Source: Lederbergia lenta NBRC 16444 (GTDB taxonomy: Bacteria > Bacillota > Bacilli > Bacillales > Bacillaceae_C). Taken from it: a stretch of 64,000 nucleotides of DNA. The first letter of the stretch is position 1. The number at the start of each line of letters is the position of its first letter. Made by a program: the position numbers and the translations under genes. The notes under the pieces are model-generated. The model was not told the DNA's origin and made no database searches. It saw only the letters and a program-made list of their open reading frames with translations. The stretch is taken from positions 496,001 through 560,000 of the forward strand of contig NZ_BCVC01000001.1 in the NCBI RefSeq assembly GCF_001591545.1, read 5' to 3'. This document shows positions 8,079 to 17,111 of this stretch, piece by piece.

Positions 8079-9782
8079 ATGAAATACGGCGTGGAAATCG
8101 TCATTGTTGCGATAGTATTTTTACTTATCGTGTTTGCAGTGGGATACATATATAGGAAAAGGTATTATAAAGAGATCGATCGACTAGAAGCGAGGAAGTT
8201 GGAGTTAATGCATCGCCCTGTCATTGAAGAATTAGGAAGTGTCAAGAGATTAAACATGACAGGTGAAACAGAAAAACTATTCGAGGGTTGGCGGAAATCT
8301 TGGGATGATATTGTCACGGTTAAGCTACCAAATATTGATGAAATGCTATTTGATGCTGAAGAATATACGGATAAATACCGTTTTAATAAAGCGAAAGAAA
8401 CACATGAGAAAATTGAAGCTCTCGCAGAGGATATAGAAGAACAAATAAATATAATCCTTGAAGAGGTTTCAGAATTAGTCGGTAGTGAGGAAAAAAATCG
8501 CACGGAAATGGAACAGATTCTTGGACAATATCAACATTTGAAGAAAAGTTTATTAGCACATCGACATACATATGGTATAGCTGCTGAAAGATTGGATGAG
8601 TTATTGAATTCGGCCGCAGAGAAGATTGCTAGTTATGAAGAATTAACTAAACAAGGGGACTATCTAATAGCACGAGAGTTAGTGCTTACATTATCTAATG
8701 AGCTGATTCAATTAAAAGAAAAGATGGAAAAAATCCCTGATTTATTGACGGAATGTCAAACAGTTATCCCAGCCCAGAAAAACGATCTTGCAGATGGATA
8801 TCGGGAAATGCTCCAACAAGGTTTTATATTGGAACATCTTCAATTAGAGAAGGAATTACAAAAAATAAATACACAATTGGAAGCATATAAAGAATTCCTC
8901 AAAAATGCCGAAGTAGATGAGGTCGAAAATGGTCTCGAAGAAATGAAGGATAAGATTGAATTATTCTACGACATGCTTGAAAAGGAAGTATATGAAAAGC
9001 ATTATGTGGTGAAAGAAAATGAGAAAATCAGCTATATTCTTGATCAACTAAAAGAGGTGAATTCAGAAATTGCAGCTGAGACGGATACAGTAAAGAATAG
9101 CTATCAATTGCTTAATAATGATCTTGATATTCCCTACACATTGGAAAAAGGTTTAGATGAAATGATAAAGCGTTATGAGCTATTGAATGCGAAAATATCT
9201 GAAGAAACTTCTGCTTATTCACTATTAAGTGAAGAGTTAAAAGGAATTGAGAAGCAGATAAGTGTGATGAAGGATGAGCAAAATGAATTTACAGAGCGTC
9301 TGCAAAGTTTGCGAAAAGATGAGCTAGATGCTCGAGAAAGCCTCAAATCCCTACAAAAACAAATTAATGAGATTATTAGGATGGTACAAAAAAGTAGGAT
9401 GCCAGGTCTCCCGAGTGACTTTGAATCGTTATATGATCAAGCGGAGGAGCAAATTGAAGATGTATATAAAAGTTTAAATGAAAAGCCGCTTAATATGAGT
9501 TCTGTACAAAAGTATTTGACAGATGCGAGAGATACAGTGGATCACTTACATACACGAACAGTAGAACATATTGAAAACGCCCATTTTGCAGAAAAAGTTA
9601 TTCAGTATGGTAATCGTTATAGAACGCGTAATCAAGAATTGCGTTCTAGCCTAGATCAGGCAGAGCAAGCATTTCGAAATTATGAGTATAAATCCGCACT
9701 TGAACAAGCGGCCACGGCAGTGGAGGCGGTAGAACCTGGAGCATTAAAACGTATTGAAGAATTGCTCGATGAGGATAAGTAG
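8079..9782 (+). CDS. ezrA: Septation ring formation regulator EzrA
   Basis: Membrane-anchored division protein that restrains FtsZ ring assembly away from mid-cell and acts in the divisome. One N-terminal transmembrane helix (about residues 5-25) is followed by a long cytoplasmic, mostly coiled-coil, spectrin-like region. Family landmarks are IDRLEARK, MTGETEKLFEGWRKSWDDI and DAEEYTDKYRFNKAK. The C-terminal conserved QNR-type patch is visible in VIQYGNRYRTRNQEL. The length of 567 residues is typical. It stands alone between terminators. Confidence 0.96.
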   Translation: MKYGVEIVIVAIVFLLIVFAVGYIYRKRYYKEIDRLEARKLELMHRPVIEELGSVKRLNMTGETEKLFEGWRKSWDDIVTVKLPNIDEMLFDAEEYTDKYRFNKAKETHEKIEALAEDIEEQINIILEEVSELVGSEEKNRTEMEQILGQYQHLKKSLLAHRHTYGIAAERLDELLNSAAEKIASYEELTKQGDYLIARELVLTLSNELIQLKEKMEKIPDLLTECQTVIPAQKNDLADGYREMLQQGFILEHLQLEKELQKINTQLEAYKEFLKNAEVDEVENGLEEMKDKIELFYDMLEKEVYEKHYVVKENEKISYILDQLKEVNSEIAAETDTVKNSYQLLNNDLDIPYTLEKGLDEMIKRYELLNAKISEETSAYSLLSEELKGIEKQISVMKDEQNEFTERLQSLRKDELDARESLKSLQKQINEIIRMVQKSRMPGLPSDFESLYDQAEEQIEDVYKSLNEKPLNMSSVQKYLTDARDTVDHLHTRTVEHIENAHFAEKVIQYGNRYRTRNQELRSSLDQAEQAFRNYEYKSALEQAATAVEAVEPGALKRIEELLDEDK

Positions 9783-9845
9783 GATGCACTAACGTTTTCT
9801 GTTCGTTGGTCTGGTTAGATGAAGAAAAAAAGGAATATGACAATT

Positions 9846-9890
9846 TGTAAAAGCAGTGAATTTCATTTGTGAAAATTCACTGCTTTTACT
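9846..9890 (+). terminator. Terminator after ezrA
   Basis: A 16-bp stem (TAAAAGCAGTGAATTT, 9848-9863, with 9873-9888) is followed by sequence of mixed T content. Very stable and positioned 65 bases after ezrA. Confidence 0.85.
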
Positions 9891-9971
9891 ATTTAGACTA
9901 TTAAAAGTAATATATTACTCACTAAAATCAAGGAAAACTACTATAAGTAAGAAAAGGAGTTGTGCTGTAAA

Positions 9972-10277
9972 ATGAATTGGGGTATGTTTATCACGCTTGC
10001 TTTAGTTTTAGCTTGGATTCGTTGGGATAAAAATCAATGGAATTTAGGGGCATACGTTAGAGATATCCTTCTCTTATTTGTGTATGTATATCTTTATACT
10101 ATTATCGTTATGTACTTAACAAATAAATTTCATTTATCAATATCAAAATATATACGTGACATTTTACCAATGTGGTTTAGCGGAATTACTTTTCTTCTTA
10201 TTATTTGTGGCTTTTCTATTAAGGGGTGGAGAAAGATAAAAAGAGAAAAGGATACTTTAGATTCTGCGGGGAAGTAA
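9972..10277 (+). CDS. Small membrane protein, unknown
   Basis: A 101-residue protein with three predicted hydrophobic segments (about 3-16, 28-48 and 68-85) and a charged C-terminus ending in KIKREKDTLDSAGK. I do not recognise the family. The ATG at 9972 is preferred over the in-frame TTG at 9960, because the SD AAAAGGAG (9952-9959) abuts the TTG. It sits between ezrA and nifZ with its own spacing on both sides, so it is probably monocistronic. Confidence 0.65.
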   Translation: MNWGMFITLALVLAWIRWDKNQWNLGAYVRDILLLFVYVYLYTIIVMYLTNKFHLSISKYIRDILPMWFSGITFLLIICGFSIKGWRKIKREKDTLDSAGK

Positions 10278-10328
10278 TGTGCAGTTCATATAGGAGTAAT
10301 TAGTGATCTGAATATTTGCTTGTTTTCG

Positions 10329-10356
10329 TTGATAAATATTTATGATATGATATAAA
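10329..10356 (+). promoter_or_regulatory. Possible promoter of nifZ-thiI
   Basis: TTGATA (10329-10334) and TATAAA (10351-10356), with 16 bases between, lie 36 bases before the nifZ start. Confidence 0.45.
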
Positions 10357-10391
10357 TTTGCAAAAAGATTTTCACTTAGAAGGTGTTTATA

Positions 10392-11537
10392 TTGATATAT
10401 TTTGATAATAGTGCAACAACGAAGCCTTATGATGAAGTGTTAGATGCGTATATAAAAGTGAATCGCGATATGTATGGAAATGCATCTTCACTTCATAATT
10501 TTGGTGGGAAATCGGAGCAGTTGATCACTCGGGCTCGTGAACAGATTGCAAATTTATGTGGGGTCAAACCAACTGAAATTTATTTTACTTCTGGTGGGAC
10601 AGAAGGGAACAATATGGCGATTAAAGGTGCTGCTATGATGCATCGAAATCGGGGTAATCATATAATCACAACTGCGGTTGAACATCCTTCTGTTAAGGAA
10701 CCATGTGAACAGCTCCGCTCAATGGGTTTTGAGATCACATATTTACCAGTTAATAAGGATGGAGTTGTATCTATTACCGACTTACGAGATGCGATAACGG
10801 ACGAAACAACGCTTGTGTCGGTTATGTATGTAAATAATGAGGTAGGGACGATTCAACCAATAGGTGAAATAGGTAAACTTTTGGAACAATATCCTAAGAT
10901 TCTATTTCATGTAGATTATGTGCAAGGTGCAGGGAAACTTCCTATAGCTATTCATGAAAGGTTCATTGATCTTTGTACTTTTTCAGCGCATAAATTTCAT
11001 GGCCTGAAGGGAACGGGCTTTCTATATAAAAAAGAAGGTGTTAATTTAGCGCCGCTTATTACTGGCGGTAATCAAGAGTATAAAATGAGAAGTGGAACAG
11101 AGAATACTGGTGGTATTGTTGCGATGGCAAAAGCTTTGCGAATGGCTGAATTACAAAGGAAAAACAATGAAAAAAAGTTGCAGCTAGTGCGAGCATATTT
11201 ATGCGAAAAGCTAGCAGCTAATTCTAATATTATTGTCCACACGCCTGTAACTTCGACTCCACATATTATAAACTTCTCCGCGATAGGATTAAAGGGTGAG
11301 GTACTTGTTCATGCTTTGGAAGAACAAGGGATTATTATATCTACTACAAGTGCTTGTTCATCGAAAGACAAGCTTCCAAGCGGTACTTTAAAAGCGATGA
11401 AAGTCTCTGATGAGTTGGCTATGGGAGCAGTTCGAATCAGTATGTCATATGATAATACACTGACCGAAGCAGAGACATTTATTAAAGCACTAAACATAAT
11501 TTTACAAAGATTAAATAAGGTAATGAGGCGAATATGA
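10392..11537 (+). CDS. nifZ: Cysteine desulfurase NifZ (IscS-like)
   Basis: PLP-dependent enzyme that takes sulfur from cysteine and passes it to ThiI for tRNA 4-thiouridine. It begins MIYFDNSATT, the usual start of the family, when the TTG at 10392 is used. SD GAAGGTG lies 7 bases upstream; the in-frame GTG at 10383 overlaps the SD. The PLP lysine is in SAHKFHG (near residue 201) and the catalytic cysteine in TSACSS (near 322). The stop codon overlaps the thiI start by 4 bases, so the two are translationally coupled. Confidence 0.93.
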   Translation: MIYFDNSATTKPYDEVLDAYIKVNRDMYGNASSLHNFGGKSEQLITRAREQIANLCGVKPTEIYFTSGGTEGNNMAIKGAAMMHRNRGNHIITTAVEHPSVKEPCEQLRSMGFEITYLPVNKDGVVSITDLRDAITDETTLVSVMYVNNEVGTIQPIGEIGKLLEQYPKILFHVDYVQGAGKLPIAIHERFIDLCTFSAHKFHGLKGTGFLYKKEGVNLAPLITGGNQEYKMRSGTENTGGIVAMAKALRMAELQRKNNEKKLQLVRAYLCEKLAANSNIIVHTPVTSTPHIINFSAIGLKGEVLVHALEEQGIIISTTSACSSKDKLPSGTLKAMKVSDELAMGAVRISMSYDNTLTEAETFIKALNIILQRLNKVMRRI

Positions 11538-12739
11538 TGAATTACGATCGAATTTTAATTAGGTATGGAGAAATGTCTTTAAAAGGACGAAATAGAAAGC
11601 ACTTTGTCACAAAATTAAAGAAGAATATTAAATTTATTTTACAAGACTTTACGAAAATTAAAATTGAAGCTGATTGGGATAGAATGTATGTACTTTTAAA
11701 TGGAGAAGAAGCCGAACTGGTTATGACCGCGTTAAAAAAAGTTTTTGGTATTCAATCATTTAGCCCGGCAATAAAAACGGAAAAAGATATAGATGCTATC
11801 CGTTCTGCTGCCCTGCATATTATTGATCAAGCTCATATACCTGGAAATACCTTTAAAGTGTCGGCACGCAGATCAGATAAAAAGTTTGAATATAATTCCA
11901 ATGCTTTAAACCATGCAGTTGGCGCACATATTCTTATTAATACAGAAGACATTCGTGTGGATGTGAAAAAACCTGATATTAATTTGATCGTAGAAGTAAG
12001 AGAAGAAGCGGCATATATTTCAGGACAAGTTATCCAAGGGGCAGGAGGATTTCCTGTTGGCTCATCTGGCAAAGCGATGCTTATGCTTTCAGGAGGGATC
12101 GATAGCCCCGTGGCCGGCTATTTAACAATGAAGCGGGGCGTTAACGTAGAAGCCGTTCATTTTCATAGTCCCCCATTTACGAGTGAACGCGCTAAACAAA
12201 AAGTATTAGATTTGGCGGAAAAGCTTGGCCAATATAGTGGGAGTGTAAAAGTGCATATCGTTCCATTTACAGCCATTCAGGAAACAATTCATAAGGAAAT
12301 TCCAGAAGCATATTCCATGACGGCAACAAGAAGGATGATGCTGAGAATTACCGATGAAATTAGAAAGAGTCGGGAAGGCCTTGCAATTGTTACTGGAGAG
12401 AGCCTTGGGCAGGTTGCAAGTCAGACGATGGATAGTATGTATGCGATCAATGATGTAACAAGCACGCCGATTATTCGTCCGCTTATTACAATGGATAAGT
12501 TAGATATCATAAAAATTGCTGAAGACATTGATACAATGGAAATTTCCAATCGGCCATATGAAGATTGTTGTACTATATTTACCCCACCAGCTCCGAAAAC
12601 ACGACCTAAATTAGATAAGATCATTATGTTTGAGAGTAAGTTTGATTGGACCTCGTTATTAAATGAGGCAGTAGATCAAACGGAAACCGTGATGGTAAGT
12701 TGCCGAAACAAAAAAGGATCTGAAGAAGATTTGTTTTAA
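11534..12739 (+). CDS. thiI: tRNA 4-thiouridine synthetase ThiI
   Basis: Adenylates U8 of tRNA and inserts sulfur to make 4-thiouridine; it may also serve thiamine synthesis. The N-terminal ferredoxin-like/THUMP region covers about 1-165. The PP-loop SGGIDSP (about 187-193) lies in the ATPase domain. The rhodanese domain of the E. coli enzyme is absent, as is normal for Bacillus ThiI. Overlaps nifZ by 4 bases. A second ATG three bases later (11537) is an equally possible start. Confidence 0.95.
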   Translation: MMNYDRILIRYGEMSLKGRNRKHFVTKLKKNIKFILQDFTKIKIEADWDRMYVLLNGEEAELVMTALKKVFGIQSFSPAIKTEKDIDAIRSAALHIIDQAHIPGNTFKVSARRSDKKFEYNSNALNHAVGAHILINTEDIRVDVKKPDINLIVEVREEAAYISGQVIQGAGGFPVGSSGKAMLMLSGGIDSPVAGYLTMKRGVNVEAVHFHSPPFTSERAKQKVLDLAEKLGQYSGSVKVHIVPFTAIQETIHKEIPEAYSMTATRRMMLRITDEIRKSREGLAIVTGESLGQVASQTMDSMYAINDVTSTPIIRPLITMDKLDIIKIAEDIDTMEISNRPYEDCCTIFTPPAPKTRPKLDKIIMFESKFDWTSLLNEAVDQTETVMVSCRNKKGSEEDLF

Positions 12740-12832
12740 GCGATTAGCTATGTTAACAATACGGGAATATAGAGCAAGTCATTTAATACAAACATAGGAA
12801 GCAAGAAAAGGAAGAATTACCAACATTTAATT

Positions 12833-12863
12833 TGCATGAAGGCATGTGTTTTCGCACATTCTA
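12833..12863 (+). promoter_or_regulatory. Sigma-G-like promoter of the spore protein gene
   Basis: TGCATGA (12833-12839) and CATTCTA (12857-12863) with 17 bases between fit the forespore sigma-G consensus (TGMATR, CATWHTA) as I recall it. It lies about 25 bases before the SD of the SASP gene. Confidence 0.65.
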
Positions 12864-12886
12864 TTTGTACAAGGAGGTGAAAACAC

Positions 12887-13081
12887 ATGCCAAACAGTAA
12901 TAATCTTGTTGTACCTGGAGTTGAACAAGCTCTTGACCAAATGAAATACGAAATCGCTACTGAATTCGGTGTTCAATTGGGTGGAGAAACAACTTCACGT
13001 GCGAACGGTTCTGTCGGTGGAGAGATCACTAAACGTCTAGTTCAAATGGCTGAACAACAATTAGGCGGACAAGCACATTAA
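12887..13081 (+). CDS. sspA: Alpha/beta-type small acid-soluble spore protein
   Basis: A 64-residue DNA-binding spore protein that coats forespore DNA and protects it from UV and heat. The two family signatures are visible: [12 protein letters not shown] around the GPR protease cleavage site, and [17 protein letters not shown] at the C-terminus. SD AAGGAGGTG is perfect. Its neighbours thiI and the acyl-CoA synthetase match B. subtilis sspA. The genome should hold several paralogues, so the letter of the symbol follows synteny only. Confidence 0.93.
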   Translation: MPNSNNLVVPGVEQALDQMKYEIATEFGVQLGGETTSRANGSVGGEITKRLVQMAEQQLGGQAH

Positions 13082-13103
13082 TAATTTAATATATATGGAT
13101 ATA

Positions 13104-13132
13104 GGAAGCGGGTGCCAACCCGCTTCTTTCTT
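13104..13132 (+). terminator. Terminator after sspA
   Basis: GAAGCGGG/CCCGCTTC (13105-13112, 13119-13126) followed by TTTCTTATTT. Confidence 0.88.
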
Positions 13133-13266
13133 ATTTAGAAAAGAGCCGAAATCCTCTTCTCATAAGGATAGCAATGTGGGCGCTTACTTATTTTCCTGAA
13201 ACCTAATCATGTTCAAAGCATGCATCCTTTTGTATAATGGAGTAATCAACTCGGAGGAGGATGAAG

Positions 13267-14841
13267 ATGAAACGAGAAGATTTAATAGCACCTGAAGATT
13301 ATAATATCATCCAAGAGATGGATAAGTTTGCTCAAAACCCTCAAAAACTGGCAATTAAGTGGGAAAATGAACAAGGTGAAACGAAAGAAATTACATATAA
13401 AAACTTACTCGAAAATGCAAATAAAATTGGGAATGTTTTTAAAGCAAAGGGACTTAAAAAAGGTGATACGATTTTAGTGATGGTTCCGCGCTTGATTGAA
13501 GCGTATGAGGTGTATACTGCCGCTTTAAAATTAGGGCTTATTGTTATACCAAGTTCAGAAATGCTAAAGGCAAAGGATCTTGAATATAGAATTACGCACG
13601 GAGATGTAAAAGGTATTGTATGCTATTTTCCATATATTGATCAGTTTCAAGAATTGGAAAATACAAAGGGATTAATGAAGTTCTCAGTAGGCGCATCTGT
13701 TGAAGGATGGGAAGTTCTTGAGGAACTTGCACAAGCTGCTTCAAATGAGCTTGAAATGGCCGATACAAAGAGCTCGGATACTGCATTTTTGCCATATACA
13801 TCAGGAACGACGGGAAATCCCAAAGCTGTCGTGCATACACATGGGTGGGGGTATGCCCATTTACGGACTGCCGCACCTAATTGGCTTAGTATTAGTGAAA
13901 ATGATATCGTTTGGGCTACTGCAGGCCCTGGGTGGCAAAAGTGGATTTGGAGCCCATTCCTTTCCGTGTTAGGGACGGGTGCCACAGGCTTTGTCTATCA
14001 TGGGAGATTTGATGCGCAAAAGTATTTAACTTTACTAGAAAAGTACGAAGTAAATGTTTTATGCTGTACACCGACAGAATATCGTATTATGGCAAAGGCA
14101 GACAATTTAGCAGATTTCAAACTCAGTCATCTACATAGTACAGTATCAGCGGGTGAACCATTAAATAGAGAAGTCATTGATACGTTTAGAAAATATTTTA
14201 ATATTGATGTTCGTGATGGGTATGGACAAACGGAAAATACGTTGCTACTCGGGATTACGAAAGGTATGAAATTGAAACCAGGGTCAATGGGTAAGCCAAC
14301 ACCTGGTAATAGGGTAGAAATTATTAATGAATTTGGTGAGCCATGTGAAATTGGTGAAGTAGGGGATATTGCTGTTCATATCGAGACACCTGCGCTATTT
14401 CAAAAGTATCATAAAGAACCGGAGCGAACAGCGATGCAATTTAGGGGCGAATATTATGTTACTGGTGATAAAGCGAAAAAGGATGAGGAAGGCTATTATT
14501 GGTTTGAAGGGAGAGGGGACGATATTATCGTGAGTTCCGGCTACACAATCGGGCCTTTCGAAGTAGAAGACGCACTCGTAAAACATCCATTCGTGCAAGA
14601 GTGTGCAGTTGTCGCAAGCCCCGATGAAGTGCGAGGAAATATCGTAAAAGCATTTGTTATTTTAAAACCTGGCGTTAACCAAAACAAAGCAGATCTCGTT
14701 TTGGAATTGCAAAACCATGTGAAGACGACAACAGCTCCGTATAAATACCCGCGGAAAATTGAATTTGTCGAGGAATTACCAAAAACGACATCTGGAAAAA
14801 TAATGCGAGTAGAGCTAAGGAAACGCGAACAAAATAAATAA
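13267..14841 (+). CDS. ytcI: Acyl-CoA synthetase (MbcS/YtcI type)
   Basis: AMP-forming acyl-CoA ligase of the ANL family, probably acting on medium or branched short-chain acids. The P-loop-like motif YTSGTTGNPKA is at about 177-187, DGYGQTE (the A5 motif) near 320, YVTGD near 400, and the C-terminal lysine motif PKTTSGKIMR near 510. Length is normal for acetyl-CoA synthetase relatives. The ATG at 13267 is better spaced from GGAGGAGG (13253-13260) than the in-frame ATG at 13261. Position after the spore protein gene equals B. subtilis ytcI. Exact substrate cannot be read from sequence. Confidence 0.9.
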   Translation: MKREDLIAPEDYNIIQEMDKFAQNPQKLAIKWENEQGETKEITYKNLLENANKIGNVFKAKGLKKGDTILVMVPRLIEAYEVYTAALKLGLIVIPSSEMLKAKDLEYRITHGDVKGIVCYFPYIDQFQELENTKGLMKFSVGASVEGWEVLEELAQAASNELEMADTKSSDTAFLPYTSGTTGNPKAVVHTHGWGYAHLRTAAPNWLSISENDIVWATAGPGWQKWIWSPFLSVLGTGATGFVYHGRFDAQKYLTLLEKYEVNVLCCTPTEYRIMAKADNLADFKLSHLHSTVSAGEPLNREVIDTFRKYFNIDVRDGYGQTENTLLLGITKGMKLKPGSMGKPTPGNRVEIINEFGEPCEIGEVGDIAVHIETPALFQKYHKEPERTAMQFRGEYYVTGDKAKKDEEGYYWFEGRGDDIIVSSGYTIGPFEVEDALVKHPFVQECAVVASPDEVRGNIVKAFVILKPGVNQNKADLVLELQNHVKTTTAPYKYPRKIEFVEELPKTTSGKIMRVELRKREQNK

Positions 14842-15213
14842 CAATAATATGCTGCTTTCGAGGAAACACTGAAAAACATTCGTCTATTCAATGAAATGAA
14901 TAGCGGGATGAAAAAACTCTAAGCGAAAAAGCAAGCCGGAATCTTTTATAACTGTTCGAATAAGGCTATTAATTTTCGTATCTTTCACTACGATCTATGG
15001 AGTCGAAATTGGATAGAAGTGTAAACAATGTGTTTCACACTCAACTTTCCCATTTTAAAAGAACGTCCTTAAAATTTGCTTTCTAAATTTTAGGGTCGTT
15101 TTTTTAGATACTGATGTTAGCTCCTTTGTAAAATTTCTATAGCATCACAATTGGGAAACCATTATAATAGATTTTATTTCGAGATTCTAAGTAAATAATA
15201 GGGGACATATGTA
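14842..15213 (+). other. Intergenic region, ytcI to rarD
   Basis: No coding region is visible. A small hairpin (CTATTCAATGAAATGAATAG, about 14884-14903) and the terminator at 15062-15105 are the only structures I see. Confidence 0.5.
15062..15106 (+). terminator. Terminator upstream of rarD
   Basis: Stem CCTTAAAATTT/AAATTTTAGGG, extended by ACG/CGT, followed by seven T. Confidence 0.8.
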
Positions 15214-16134
15214 ATGACACAAGATGAGCGTAAAGGGATAGTATATGCAGGGGTTGCATATTCCTTATGGGGGATATTGGCACTTTTTTGGAAGCAATTG
15301 AATCATATATCAGCTGGAGAAATATTAGCAAATCGGATATTTTGGTCTTTTTGGTTCATGCTTCTCGTTTTAATTATAGGTAGGCAACTTCCAAGTTTAT
15401 TTGCGAACCTAAAACAAATAAGACGTCACCCAAAAACATTTATTGCCCTCGGTGTAGCTTCAATATTAATAAGTATTAATTGGTTTTTATTTATTTGGGC
15501 TGTAAATATGAATATGCTTGTAGAAACAAGTCTAGGCTACTATATTAATCCATTGGTAAGTGTTTTACTGGGTGTCATCGTATTAAAAGAAAAATTATCG
15601 GCTATTCAAGTGGCTTCCTTTTTTCTTGCTTTAGGCGGCGTATTAATCATGACGATCACATACGGTCAATTTCCTTGGGTTTCCTTTGGATTAGCATTAT
15701 CTTTTGGTGTGTATGGACTTGTGAAAAAGTTGATTAAAGTGGACTCTTCAATTGGGCTAGTACTTGAAACACTTGTCATTATGCCTGTAGCTTTCATATA
15801 TTTAATGATTCAAATGTTCGATGGAACTGGATCATTATTTTCTGGATCGTTAGTAACTGATGGTTTACTAATGGTTTCCGGAGTAGTAACAGCAGTGCCA
15901 TTGCTTTATTTTGCAAAAGGTGTTCAAAAAATCCCGCTATATTTAATGGGGTTTATGCAATATATTGCACCAACTTTGATGCTTTTTTTAGGTGTGTTTT
16001 TATATGGTGAACCTTTCGGTACCGTTCGAATAATTGCCTTTTCGTTCATTTGGACAGCTTTGGCTTTATTTACTTTATCAACAGTGAATTGGCCAAGTAG
16101 AAAAAAGAATAAGCAATTAGGAAAAATGGGATAA
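15214..16134 (+). CDS. rarD: RarD/EamA-family membrane transporter
   Basis: A 306-residue integral membrane protein with about ten hydrophobic segments. The N-terminal start (KGIVYAGVAYSLWGILALFWKQL), the LVETSLGYYINPLVSVLLGV stretch and the C-terminal GFMQYIAPT block are characteristic of RarD (drug/metabolite transporter superfamily). Its substrate is unknown. It converges with nadK2 over a shared terminator. Confidence 0.9.
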   Translation: MTQDERKGIVYAGVAYSLWGILALFWKQLNHISAGEILANRIFWSFWFMLLVLIIGRQLPSLFANLKQIRRHPKTFIALGVASILISINWFLFIWAVNMNMLVETSLGYYINPLVSVLLGVIVLKEKLSAIQVASFFLALGGVLIMTITYGQFPWVSFGLALSFGVYGLVKKLIKVDSSIGLVLETLVIMPVAFIYLMIQMFDGTGSLFSGSLVTDGLLMVSGVVTAVPLLYFAKGVQKIPLYLMGFMQYIAPTLMLFLGVFLYGEPFGTVRIIAFSFIWTALALFTLSTVNWPSRKKNKQLGKMG

Positions 16135-16136
16135 AT

Positions 16137-16170
16137 TAAAACGAGCATCTAAATAAATGCTCGTTTTAAT
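16137..16170. terminator. Bidirectional terminator, rarD / nadK2
   Basis: AAAACGAGCAT/ATGCTCGTTTT (16139-16149, 16157-16167): perfect stem with A and T flanks. Confidence 0.9.
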
Positions 16171-16174
16171 CGTT

Positions 16175-16975
16175 TTATAAAAAGGTTCGTTTTACTTTTT
16201 CCCAGAATGAGTTATTTTTTAGTTTGATCGTTTTGATACGTTTGTCAGTTAATTGAATCTCAACTTTTTCAACATGCTGGATGCTTAATGCTTCATTGTC
16301 CATCCCCATTGTCGGATAGTCATTCCCATCTTGAACAACTTTTAATAGAAGTTTTCGTTCTTCACCTAAAATGAAAGGTGAACCAAGAGTACGATAAAGA
16401 TTATTATTTAATGATGCCATTTCGCCTACCTGCATACACGGAAGCATTGGGTCTACGATTGCTCCATTGATCGATTTATTATAAGCAGTACTTCCTGTCG
16501 GTGTGGAAATGACCATTCCATCGCCACGAAATGTTTCGAAGTGAAGACCATCAATGAACACATCGAGAACTAGTGTTTTGATGATGCCCGAACGAATGGT
16601 AAACTCATTTAGACAATAAAAGGATCCTTCTTCATCAATATCGACTTTGATAATTGGATATTTTCTAACTTCAATTTGCTCCATTGTCATTGCATCGACC
16701 ATTTCATGCATGTTATTTATGTGGAAATCGCAGTAAAGTCCTTTAGTTCCAGAAGTGGCAATGCCTGCATATAGACAGTCCTGTCTAAAACCAGTTTTCC
16801 TCACAGCTTGTAAAAAAGTTCCATCTCCACCGATGCTAGCAATAATATTTGCGGATTGATGATCTTCCACAACTGTAAATTCATGTCTTTCAGCTAATTC
16901 ATGTAAAGCAGTGATCTTTTCAATATTAGTTGGTTCGTTTTTGTGAAAAAAGAAAATGTTTTTACGTGATTCCAT
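16175..16975 (-). CDS. nadK2: NAD kinase 2
   Basis: Phosphorylates NAD to NADP with ATP. The GGDGT motif lies at 49-53, followed by the second glycine-rich motif TPTGSTAY and the conserved DGMVISTPTG block. The length of 266 residues and the location opposite sppA match B. subtilis NadK2 (YtdI/PpnKB). SD GAGGAGGG lies 8 bases before the ATG. A second NAD kinase is expected elsewhere in the genome. Confidence 0.94.
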   Translation of the reverse strand: MESRKNIFFFHKNEPTNIEKITALHELAERHEFTVVEDHQSANIIASIGGDGTFLQAVRKTGFRQDCLYAGIATSGTKGLYCDFHINNMHEMVDAMTMEQIEVRKYPIIKVDIDEEGSFYCLNEFTIRSGIIKTLVLDVFIDGLHFETFRGDGMVISTPTGSTAYNKSINGAIVDPMLPCMQVGEMASLNNNLYRTLGSPFILGEERKLLLKVVQDGNDYPTMGMDNEALSIQHVEKVEIQLTDKRIKTIKLKNNSFWEKVKRTFL

Positions 16976-17047
16976 GAAAAGCCCTCCTCGGAAAAGTTTC
17001 AGATATTTGCTACAATGATAATTGTGTCTTTAATATTAACATGAGTT

Positions 17048-17074
17048 TGAAACTTTTTAAAAGGATGACACGTA
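17048..17074 (+). promoter_or_regulatory. Sigma-W-like promoter of sppA-yteJ
   Basis: TGAAAC (17048-17053) and CGTA (17071-17074) are separated by 17 bases, close to the sigma-W pattern (TGAAAC, about 16, CGTA). B. subtilis sppA-yteJ is a known sigma-W operon, which makes the assignment credible. Confidence 0.65.
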
Positions 17075-17111
17075 ACTATAAGTAAGAAAGTATGAAAATG
17101 GAGGAGATTTT

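Noticed and set aside
16992-17057. A perfect 10-bp inverted repeat AAAAGTTTCA ... TGAAACTTTT in the nadK2-sppA gap, as a possible shared operator.
   Set aside because: The arms are 46 bases apart. The right arm is explained by the sigma-W -35 element, and the left one falls next to the nadK2 ribosome binding site without a matching -10.
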